A stretch of 64,000 nucleotides of DNA from Alteribacter natronophilus (GTDB lineage Bacteria; Bacillota; Bacilli; Bacillales; Salisediminibacteriaceae). Location: positions 62,001-126,000 of the forward strand of contig NZ_VCRO01000005.1 of the NCBI RefSeq assembly GCF_006007885.1, written 5' to 3'. Positions within the stretch are counted from its first letter, which is position 1, and the number at the start of each line of letters is the position of its first letter. The position numbers and the translations under genes were made by a program. Positions 43,764 to 49,814 of the stretch are shown one piece after another. The notes under the pieces were generated by a model. It was given only the letters and a program-made list of their open reading frames with translations, was not told the origin of the DNA and ran no database searches.

Positions 43764-43871
43764 CTAGTGGTAGCTGTTGCGTCCGTTTGCACTGCTGCTT
43801 GTCTTGTTGTTTCCGTGGGGACGATGCTTGTTGTTGTTTTTTACGTTATGATTCTGTTTGTTTTTACTCAA
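43764..43871 (-). CDS. Small Asn/His-rich protein, 35 aa
   Basis: A TTG start with TGGAGGT seven bases upstream yields SKNKQNHNVKNNNK, then HRPHGNNKTSSSANGRNSYH. It is rich in Asn, Lys, His and Ser, a composition like that of small spore-associated proteins, but I recognise no family. The bidirectional hairpin at 43,915-43,951 lies upstream and the AraC terminator downstream. Confidence 0.5.
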   Translation of the reverse strand: MSKNKQNHNVKNNNKHRPHGNNKTSSSANGRNSYH

Positions 43872-43914
43872 GAGAAAAACCTCCAATACCATAATGTAAA
43901 CACCTGTGATCACG

Positions 43915-43951
43915 AAAAGGGGATCACATCGTGAGTGTGCGATCCCCTTTT
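43915..43951. terminator. Hairpin, possible bidirectional terminator
   Basis: An 11-bp stem AAAAGGGGATC/GATCCCCTTTT around a 15-base loop. It would separate the YtxH-like gene from the 35-aa gene. The T runs are short. Confidence 0.55.
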
Positions 43952-44091
43952 CAACCTGCTCCCCATCCACTCTCCATCAACAGCCATTGCCTGGTCATTG
44001 CGCCTCCGGCAAAGCCATACAATGACCATAAGAAAGCTTCATCTGCGAAGTGCAGGGCGTTAAGAGCTGCGTCTGTAGCCCTTCCGCAGGA

Positions 44092-44568
44092 TTAGATTGT
44101 GTCTTTTGTTTCTCCGTTATCCTTTTCGGATGAAGGTAATTGTTTCCGCCCGGATTCTTCCCCACTCTCAAGGGGAATGACATCTTCGGATGGAAGTGCT
44201 TTTTCCGTTTTCTGCTTCAGCTGGGAAAAGCTCTGTTCGAATTCCTCTCTTGCTTCCTGGATCGTTCCGAGAATATCGTACGTGTGCTCCTTCAGATGCT
44301 GGGATGTTTCAACAATCGTCTGAATGTCCTCGGAGGCATCCTCCACGATTTCCGCTACCCGTTCTGCGGAAGCTTTAATGTGGTTAACAAAAGGTTCCCG
44401 GTTCTCCCTGATAAAAGTCAGAAGTTCATTCGTTCTGTCATTGAGAGTTTCGAATGTGGCCGTTACCTTTGTGCGGGCCGTTTTATTTGATGCAACATAA
44501 AGCAGCCCGACTGCCGCTCCGGTAATAAGTCCGCCGTAAATCCAGTTCTTTCCTGATTTTCCGCTCAT
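44092..44568 (-). CDS. YtxH-like membrane-anchored coiled-coil protein
   Basis: 158 residues from the ATG at 44,568 (AGGAGG, six bases upstream). One N-terminal membrane helix (WIYGGLITGAAVGLLYVAS, residues 9-27) is followed by a long charged helix (about 35-125) and an acidic, Ser-rich tail. This layout is that of YtxH-domain general stress proteins. No sigma-B promoter was identified. Confidence 0.75.
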   Translation of the reverse strand: MSGKSGKNWIYGGLITGAAVGLLYVASNKTARTKVTATFETLNDRTNELLTFIRENREPFVNHIKASAERVAEIVEDASEDIQTIVETSQHLKEHTYDILGTIQEAREEFEQSFSQLKQKTEKALPSEDVIPLESGEESGRKQLPSSEKDNGETKDTI

Positions 44569-44734
44569 AATCCGCCTCCTCATCATCTTGCCATGTTCTT
44601 CATTCTATCTTACCAACATTTAACCGCAATGAAAACTTGACTTCCTCCTTTTCCGGCAAAAAATGAGGTTTTTCCGCTTCCACCCCCTGTTTAATGGGGT
44701 ATACAGATTAATAGCCTGTTCCCTGAAAAAACAA

Positions 44735-44776
44735 ACAGGATCCGGGAAGCAAGCATTGTTTTCTTCCGGACCCTGT
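44735..44776 (-). terminator. Terminator of the MBL hydrolase gene
   Basis: The interrupted stem ACAGG-TCCGG-AAG / CTTCCGGA-CCTGT is followed leftwards by TTGTTTTTT. Confidence 0.75.
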
Positions 44777-44802
44777 ATTAACGACATGAGCCGAGCGAAC
44801 AA

Positions 44803-45774
44803 TCAGTCAACTGCCCTGTAATAAAAAACGCCATTCTCCTGTCTGACTGTCATCTCTCCGTTTACTTCAAGCAGGTCGAGGTGTCCGAGCGTTTCCGACA
44901 GTGTCAGCCCCGGCTGCTTTTTGTACATCTGGGGATAGAGCCTCACACAGATCTCAAAGGCTGTAAGAGTTTCACTACCGGCAAGGTTCTTTATGGCTGC
45001 GGCTTTCTCCAGCTGTTTTCCCAGTCTCTCCTCAATCAGCTCAGCCGGGTTATCCACAGGCTCTCCGTGTCCGGAGAATGCCCGTCTCACATGACGGCAC
45101 TTTTTCAGGGAGTCCCGGTACTGCAGGAGTGTTTTAGGACGGTCTTCTCCTTCAACGTAGGGAGCTTCGATAATGGCGTTGGAGGAAATATGTTTAATCA
45201 GATGATCCCCGGAAATAAGTACCCCGTCCGACTCCCTGAACAGGGAGATCTGCGATTGTGCATGCCCGGGAGTTTCTATAACGCTCCAGCCCGGAAGTCC
45301 CGGAATTCCGTCGTTTTCCTTTAACACGCCTGCCATATTGCCCCGGCTCGCATAGCCGGCATAATAACTGTTTGCACCCTCAATCATCTTTCTGACGGAA
45401 TCCGGCACCCCATGGGAACGGTAAAGATCACTGAAAAAGCGGGCTTTATGTTCATGAAATGAATGGTTATTTTCCAGCCACGGCAGAAGTTTTTCATGGC
45501 CGTAAAGCGCTGCATGACTGAACATTTCCGTCAGGCCGATATGATCAGGATGATGATGCGTCAGAATAAGAACTTCAATGTCCTGGGGACGATAACCGAG
45601 CCTGCCGAGCTCTTCAGTTATAACACTCCGTGCCTCCTCAGTATTCGGTCCCGTATCCACCAGCGTGAGTGCTTCCCCCTCGATCACATACACATTGACC
45701 GGTCCAACAAGAAACGGTGTCGGAATGGTCAGAGCGTAGACCGAAGGAGCCACTTCCTTCGTTTTTACCAACAT
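44803..45774 (-). CDS. MBL-fold metallo-hydrolase
   Basis: 323 residues of the metallo-beta-lactamase fold. Zinc ligands: THHHPDHIG (H73, H75, D77, H78), the histidine of ETPGHAQ, the aspartate of LISGDHLI and the histidine of FSGHGEPV. A C-terminal winged-helix-like region (about 255-320) follows, as in RNase-Z-unlike hydrolases of the glyoxalase-II/YobT type. Substrate unknown. A FadR-like operator 14-31 bases before the ATG suggests a link to fatty-acid degradation. Confidence 0.88.
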   Translation of the reverse strand: MLVKTKEVAPSVYALTIPTPFLVGPVNVYVIEGEALTLVDTGPNTEEARSVITEELGRLGYRPQDIEVLILTHHHPDHIGLTEMFSHAALYGHEKLLPWLENNHSFHEHKARFFSDLYRSHGVPDSVRKMIEGANSYYAGYASRGNMAGVLKENDGIPGLPGWSVIETPGHAQSQISLFRESDGVLISGDHLIKHISSNAIIEAPYVEGEDRPKTLLQYRDSLKKCRHVRRAFSGHGEPVDNPAELIEERLGKQLEKAAAIKNLAGSETLTAFEICVRLYPQMYKKQPGLTLSETLGHLDLLEVNGEMTVRQENGVFYYRAVD

Positions 45775-45787
45775 GGCGCCTCCTCAA

Positions 45788-45805
45788 AAAATGAATACTC
45801 ATTCA
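45788..45805. promoter_or_regulatory. FadR-like operator before the MBL gene
   Basis: AAAATGAATACTCATTCA agrees with the Bacillus FadR operator TGAATGAATANTCATTCA in 16 of 18 positions. It lies just upstream of the ribosome site of the MBL gene. The same 18-mer with one base changed at the variable position occurs before the SCP2 gene (47,416). Confidence 0.65.
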
Positions 45806-45903
45806 GTTTGTTTTCTTTATTTTATCCGAATTCACCGTTTTTGTCATGGAAAATATACGCAGGCTGCGCTATACTGAAAACTTCACTTTTTCCCCAGATG
45901 GAA

Positions 45904-46078
45904 ATATCCACAACCACTCCGTTTCCGGGGAAAACCGCTGAAGACTCGCGATCCAGAAAGGGTCAGCTTGTGGATACTTTTCTGTGGATAAACTGCAGTT
46001 TAACATGTGGAAAATGTGGGTAAAGCTGTTCATACACCAGAGTGAAAGTCCACAGACTGTTGATAACATTGTGGGTAA
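45904..46078. promoter_or_regulatory. Cluster of seven DnaA-box-like 9-mers
   Basis: The 319-base gap 45,775-46,093 has no convincing gene. It holds one perfect DnaA box TGTGGATAA (45,983-45,991). Six 9-mers have one mismatch: ATATCCACA (45,904), TGTGGATAC (45,969), TGTGGAAAA (46,006), TGTGGGTAA (46,015), TGTTGATAA (46,058) and TGTGGGTAA (46,070). Six of the seven share one orientation. This looks like the DnaA-box clusters that titrate DnaA away from oriC in B. subtilis. Confidence 0.6.
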
Positions 46079-46093
46079 TGTGAATAACCTTGT

Positions 46094-46582
46094 TTATGTC
46101 CCCATGCTTCTGATCAGGAGGTAGTTCAGTTTGTGGAGATGCAGGTGTTCATCCGAAATAAAAGGGAAAATCACCGGCTGGTACTGGTTCGGCACGTACA
46201 TATATAAGTACGTATACAGCTGAACGGTCCGTGATTTCCGTTCAAGCAGGAATCCAATGGCATCCTGATACGAATCAGGTATTGAAAAGTCCGGTTCCTC
46301 CAGCTTTACAGAAGTTCCGCTCAGCTGTTTATAGATCTGTCTGAGAGTGTCACACTGTGAGCGTTCCTCGGTCCGCATGCCATAGATCAGGCGCTCGGCA
46401 GTCTCATCCCGTGACATACCGATTACGTAATCGAGAAGCACTTCATCCTGGCTCTCGCGGCCGATTACCTGTCTCAATAACCGCAGAACTGCCTCCATCT
46501 GCCTGGCGGAAGTTCCCCCATAACTGTGGTAGGAATTAGGATACACGTTTTGATCTCCACCTTTTTTCAGCTTCTTCCCCAT
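46094..46582 (-). CDS. Ferritin-like helical protein, 162 aa
   Basis: A four-helix pattern with possible di-metal residues: DETAERLIYGMRTEERSQCDTLRQIY (about 58-83) and ISDEHLHLHKLNYLL near the C terminus. It resembles rubrerythrin/ferritin-like DUF proteins of Bacillaceae but lacks a clear pair of ExxH motifs. The N terminus is Tyr/Ser-rich (VYPNSYHSYGG), like spore-coat-associated proteins. The ribosome site is weak. Confidence 0.65.
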   Translation of the reverse strand: MGKKLKKGGDQNVYPNSYHSYGGTSARQMEAVLRLLRQVIGRESQDEVLLDYVIGMSRDETAERLIYGMRTEERSQCDTLRQIYKQLSGTSVKLEEPDFSIPDSYQDAIGFLLERKSRTVQLYTYLYMYVPNQYQPVIFPFISDEHLHLHKLNYLLIRSMGT

Positions 46583-46666
46583 TGTATGTGGACAGTGAAC
46601 AGAATATTTTTCAACATTGTTCGCAAAATTGTAACAATTGCTGTCAAGAAAACCGTAGATTTTCCT

Positions 46667-46681
46667 TTATAATAATTATCA
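46667..46681 (+). promoter_or_regulatory. Fur box over the fbpB promoter
   Basis: TTATAATAATTATCA matches the 15-base Fur consensus TGATAATNATTATCA with one mismatch. It covers a TATAAT -10 element (46,668-46,673) about 45 bases before the fbpB ATG, so iron-loaded Fur would block transcription. Confidence 0.8.
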
Positions 46682-46717
46682 GAATAGTTAGAAACGAAGT
46701 GAAAGGAGTAATCATAT

Positions 46718-46861
46718 ATGCGCAAGCGATTTCACCGGAGTTTTGAGGAACTCGTTGAGGAAAACAGAGATCAGCTTCTCAACGATCCTGACGCCATTTA
46801 TCAGATAGAGAAGAAAGTCGATGACAGGCATGCTGAGGAAAGTACCACGTCCAAGGAATAA
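46718..46861 (+). CDS. fbpB: FbpB-family small basic protein
   Basis: 47 residues: RKRFHRSFEELVEENRDQLL, then DPDAIYQIEKKVDDRH. The (R/K)-rich start followed by SFEELVxENxxxLLxD and IExKxDxRH is the FbpB pattern. In B. subtilis FbpB is a Fur-regulated protein thought to assist the small RNA FsrA in iron sparing. GAAAGGAG lies nine bases before the ATG, and the Fur box confirms the iron link. Confidence 0.88.
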   Translation: MRKRFHRSFEELVEENRDQLLNDPDAIYQIEKKVDDRHAEESTTSKE

Positions 46862-46865
46862 ATTG

Positions 46866-46902
46866 AAAGCGCTCTCTGAACTTATCAGGGAGCGCTTTTT
46901 TT
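46866..46902 (+). terminator. Terminator of fbpB
   Basis: AAAGCGCTC/GAGCGCTTT, with an additional CTGA/TCAG pairing inside, followed by a T run. Confidence 0.9.
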
Positions 46903-46943
46903 CACCAGAATACCTGTGCCAATTCGAAATAAAAAGCGAAATA

Positions 46944-47056
46944 AAAAAAAGCCTCTTTAATATCCGTAACCGTACGTTGTCACTGATAGCACAATGACAG
47001 CCGTCATCGTGCTATATACAATCGCACCGGATCGGAAATAAAAAGAGGCTTTTTTT
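46944..47056 (-). terminator. Extended 113-base nested hairpin downstream of the SCP2 gene
   Basis: The outer arms AAAAAAAGCCTCTTT (46,944-46,958) and AAAGAGGCTTTTTTT (47,042-47,056) form a perfect 15-bp stem. Inside, ATCCG pairs with CGGAT and GTTGT with ACAA. ATAGCACAATGAC pairs with GTCATCGTGCTAT across an AGCC loop (46,986-47,015). Leftward transcripts from the SCP2 gene end in the outer T tract. The inner hairpin is unusual for a terminator loop. Confidence 0.7.
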
Positions 47057-47064
47057 ATTGTGGA

Positions 47065-47394
47065 TCAGGCGTAGTGTTTCAGCAGCGTCTGCAGCTTCAG
47101 TGCGTGGGAAAGGTCTCCCTTTACTTTCAGCTTCCCGCTCATATACGCCATCGTCGGGTTCAGGTCACCCTCAGCAAGCTTAAGAAAGTCCCTGTCCTTC
47201 ATCTGCAGGGTAATGTCGGTATCTCCGGATTCCCCTTCGATATAATCAGCCTTTTTATCCCGGATCTGAAGCTGGTAAACTCCTGCTTCTTCTCCGCTGA
47301 GGTTAAAGGTATACCCTGCGTTCACACCGTCCAGATACTCGGGATTCCCGTTCATTCTGCCTGTCAGTTCCGAAAATTTCTCTTTTACCGCCAT
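47065..47394 (-). CDS. SCP2 sterol-binding-domain protein
   Basis: 109 residues forming one SCP2-like lipid-binding domain (GYTFNLSGEEAGVYQLQI, DTDITLQMKDRDFLKLAEGDLNPTMAYMSGKLKVKGDLSHALKL). Such proteins carry fatty acyl-CoAs or other lipids. The ATG at 47,394 has AGGGGGAT upstream. A FadR-like operator lies 22-39 bases before the start, the same as for the MBL gene 1.6 kb away. Confidence 0.92.
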   Translation of the reverse strand: MAVKEKFSELTGRMNGNPEYLDGVNAGYTFNLSGEEAGVYQLQIRDKKADYIEGESGDTDITLQMKDRDFLKLAEGDLNPTMAYMSGKLKVKGDLSHALKLQTLLKHYA

Positions 47395-47415
47395 ATTGCC
47401 ATATCCCCCTAAGTA

Positions 47416-47433
47416 AAAATGAATAGTCATTCA
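47416..47433. promoter_or_regulatory. FadR-like operator before the SCP2 gene
   Basis: AAAATGAATAGTCATTCA matches the FadR consensus TGAATGAATANTCATTCA at 16 of 18 positions and is identical to the site at 45,788 except for the central C/G. Confidence 0.68.
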
Positions 47434-47652
47434 CTTTACTACTAATACGACAAAAACCGGTTAATTCCTCTTAAAGAGCTTAATATTTTTTTAACCTGAT
47501 GAGTGGGGAAGTATTCTCCAGGTTTGTGTGCTGAGAAACTTTTCCTTTCCGGTGCGCTCCGTCGACTGTTAAGGTACACTTAGTTATATTTAGTTTCTTC
47601 CGTGGTTATGAGCGATTATAACGAGGAACAAAGTCACGTATTGTTCCCTTTA

Positions 47653-47679
47653 AAAAAAACACAGCGGTCATCCGCTGTG
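47653..47679 (-). terminator. Terminator of the DUF4282 gene
   Basis: An 8-bp stem (CACAGCGG/CCGCTGTG) with a four-base loop, followed leftwards by eight T. The gap 47,434-47,652 to its left holds only a small palindrome (GTTATGAGCGATTATAAC, 47,601-47,618). Confidence 0.88.
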
Positions 47680-47688
47680 CTCCGGTAA

Positions 47689-47967
47689 TTATTCAGTGGG
47701 CGTGTTCCTGTGTTCAGCAAGACGATCCACTTTCGTATTAATGCTGTGAAGAGATTCCTGTACTTTAAAAAAGATAATTAAAAGTTCGCAGTAAATACGG
47801 ACGAGGAGTGGTCCCACTACAATGACAAAGAGTCCAATCAGTACGGAAACACCGCCATCAAACATCGTAATAAATCCCAGCAGAACGGAAAAACCTGCCC
47901 CAATCCAGAAAATAATCTTAATAATCATTGGTGTAATCATCCGGTTAAAATTGAGAAAATCCTGCAT
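47689..47967 (-). CDS. DUF4282 membrane protein, 92 aa
   Basis: Two membrane helices (about 14-35 and 40-62) followed by an amphipathic C-terminal helix (FFKVQESLHSINTKVDRLAEH). This is the DUF4282 layout: IIKIIFWIG, then IGLFVIVVGPLLVRIYCELLIIFFKV. The ATG at 47,967 has AAAGGAGG eight bases upstream. Function unknown. Confidence 0.82.
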   Translation of the reverse strand: MQDFLNFNRMITPMIIKIIFWIGAGFSVLLGFITMFDGGVSVLIGLFVIVVGPLLVRIYCELLIIFFKVQESLHSINTKVDRLAEHRNTPTE

Positions 47968-48134
47968 GTGCTGCACCTCCTTTACTCCTGTAACTTTATA
48001 CCAGGTGAGAATAAAGTGCTATGCGTCACCTGTAATCAGGAGGAAAAGTCCCGGTTCGTGGCAGTCGGTCGCTATTATTTATGGGACTAATATGCAATCG
48101 TGACTCGGGTCCGGCCAGGGAACTGGCCAGTCGG

Positions 48135-48290
48135 ATCATTACATGCCTATTTTTTCTGAGTTATGGTGTGGGTACAGGCCCGTCATTTCATTACACCTCT
48201 ATTTATCCCGAGTTATGATGCGGCTACGCGGCAGCAGGATCATTACACCACTCTTTTCCCGGGTTATGATATAACTCCACCATACTTATA
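48135..48290. repeat. Tandem array 3, three degenerate 52-bp units
   Basis: The 374-base gap 47,968-48,341 has no gene. CATTACA recurs at 48,137, 48,189 and 48,241 (52 bp apart) and GTTATG at 48,160, 48,212 and 48,263. A left half-site (TTATGAT), exactly 19 bases and a right half-site (ATCATT or TTCATT) are seen twice, the same spacing as in arrays 1 and 2, although the inner 19 bases differ (for example GCGGCTACGCGGCAGCAGG). Confidence 0.75.
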
Positions 48291-48317
48291 GCGTCCCCCG
48301 CTTCAACCCTGAAAAAA

Positions 48318-48340
48318 GAAAAGAGGCCTCACCGGCCCCT
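48318..48340 (-). terminator. Probable plsC terminator
   Basis: The imperfect stem AAG-GGCC/GGCC-CTT directly after the stop is followed leftwards by TTTCTTTTTT. Confidence 0.65.
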
Positions 48341-48341
48341 T

Positions 48342-49094
48342 CTACACACTTTCTTTTGTTACACTGCTTTTATCCAGCTTTGCTGCGATCTGTTCCTGCA
48401 CGCTGTTCGCGATCTGAATTGTATCCATATCCTTCTGGCTCTGATGAATCCTGATCGGCTCCGAAACTGTCACCTTCACGTCAGCCGGCTTCATGAGGTT
48501 TTTGTTTGCCTCCATAATTTTATACGAACCATCGATTGTAACCGGAAGAATGGCCGCACCGGATTTCAATGCCAGCTTGAAACTTCCCTGCTTAAATCGC
48601 CTCACAGGACCGCCTTTACTTCTCGTGCCCTCCGGAAAAACAACAAGATTATGGCCGTTTTTAAGCTGCCTGACACCGTCAAGGATGGCTTTAATCGACT
48701 GACGCCGATCCTTTCTGTCCATAAACACACAGCGAAGTTCTTCCATCCATGACGCTATAATGGGCAGTTTTTTCACTTCTTTTTTTGAAATAAACCCGGT
48801 CTTGAGACCAAGATAGCCCAGTATAATCGGAATATCAAAATTCCCCTGATGGTTGCATACGATCAGGACAGGTTCGTCATGCGGAACATTTGCCTTTCCC
48901 TCTACATGGATTCGGGCACCACTCAGCCTGACAAGGCTCTGTGCCCATTTTTCTGCCTCTTTGTGCACATTCCGGTCTGCTTCTTCTTCCCGTCCTTCTG
49001 CCCGAAGCTTCCTCACACGCCTGAGTACAGGAATGGTTTTCAGGAGGTAAAGCCAGAAGTAGGCAAACCAGATTAAGGTTCTGATTATACTCAT
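48342..49094 (-). CDS. plsC: 1-Acyl-sn-glycerol-3-phosphate acyltransferase
   Basis: 250 residues of the PlsC family, making phosphatidic acid from lysophosphatidic acid at the membrane. Motif I is NHQGNFD (HxxxxD), motif II is FISKKEVKKLP, motif III is VVFPEGTRSKGG and motif IV is ILPVTIDGS. One N-terminal hydrophobic segment is likely. Divergent from the acylphosphatase gene, an arrangement also common in Bacillus (yhdO-like). Confidence 0.94.
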   Translation of the reverse strand: MSIIRTLIWFAYFWLYLLKTIPVLRRVRKLRAEGREEEADRNVHKEAEKWAQSLVRLSGARIHVEGKANVPHDEPVLIVCNHQGNFDIPIILGYLGLKTGFISKKEVKKLPIIASWMEELRCVFMDRKDRRQSIKAILDGVRQLKNGHNLVVFPEGTRSKGGPVRRFKQGSFKLALKSGAAILPVTIDGSYKIMEANKNLMKPADVKVTVSEPIRIHQSQKDMDTIQIANSVQEQIAAKLDKSSVTKESV

Positions 49095-49241
49095 ATACTC
49101 GTTTCGCCTCAGTTTTCCTCTGAATTCTTCTGCTTTATTATAACAGAGTGATGCCCGGTATGCGGCTTATTTTTCCGATGAGTGAGCTTCCTGCCGGGAG
49201 GGTAAACCAGTAACAGAACATCGATTGAAGGAGTGAGGATT

Positions 49242-49520
49242 ATGAAACGCGTACAGGGAATTGTCCATGGAAAAGTCCAGGGCGTAGGTTTTCGCCACTT
49301 TACGAAAGTAACAGCTGCCGAACACGATATTAAAGGCTGGGTCCGTAATCTTTCCGACGGGACAGTGGAGTTTGAAGCAGAGGGACCGGAGAGCAGCATC
49401 CGCCGTTTTATTGAAGACATTAAAAAAGGTCAGCGGCCGGCTAAAGTTGAGAGCGTGGAGACGAACGACATTCAGCCTCTGAAATCCGAAACACGGTTCA
49501 GGCAGCGGAAAACGAGATAA
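49242..49520 (+). CDS. acyP: Acylphosphatase
   Basis: 92 residues, the typical size. It hydrolyses carboxyl-phosphate bonds. The phosphate loop HGKVQGVGFRHF has the catalytic Arg, and GWVRNLSDG has the catalytic Asn. The ATG at 49,242 is chosen, with AAGGAG eight bases upstream, because the in-frame GTG at 49,233 overlaps the ribosome site. Confidence 0.95.
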   Translation: MKRVQGIVHGKVQGVGFRHFTKVTAAEHDIKGWVRNLSDGTVEFEAEGPESSIRRFIEDIKKGQRPAKVESVETNDIQPLKSETRFRQRKTR

Positions 49521-49572
49521 AAGGACTTATTGTGAACAGTCTGGTTCCTGTTAACACTTTCAATTACAAAGA

Positions 49573-49804
49573 GGCTGAGCCAGAAGTGTTTTCCAGACGA
49601 AAATCCGAACAATCAATATGCGGCGCAGGTAAATCGCTCCTGAAATATTCGCCGCTTTCCGCGGGAAGCGGCTGAGCCTCCGCGTGCTTCGCTACTTAAG
49701 GGGTCTCACCTGCGCTTTTCCTCCCGCAGGAGTCGGCGAATATTTCATCCGCTTGTCAGCTTTTGTTCGGATTCTCATCTAAACACTTTCCTTATGTCCC
49801 AGCC
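49573..49804. repeat. 232-bp hairpin repeat, copy B (inverted)
   Basis: Same length as copies A and C, in reverse orientation to A. The left end has decayed (GGCTGAGCCA), while the right end TGTCCCAGCC is intact. The segment that reads GCCCTGCGGG in A and C is replaced by ACTTAAGG, which destroys the open frame found in the other copies. It ends ten bases before the stop of the lysine hydroxylase gene. Confidence 0.85.
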
Positions 49805-49814
49805 TCTTAACTGT

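Noticed and set aside
45869-46069. 66-aa leftward open frame across the DnaA-box cluster
   Set aside because: It has no ribosome site, odd composition and no family resemblance.
45904-46078. DnaA-box cluster read as oriC
   Set aside because: No dnaA, dnaN, rnpA or AT-rich unwinding element is adjacent; a titration or regulatory cluster is more likely.
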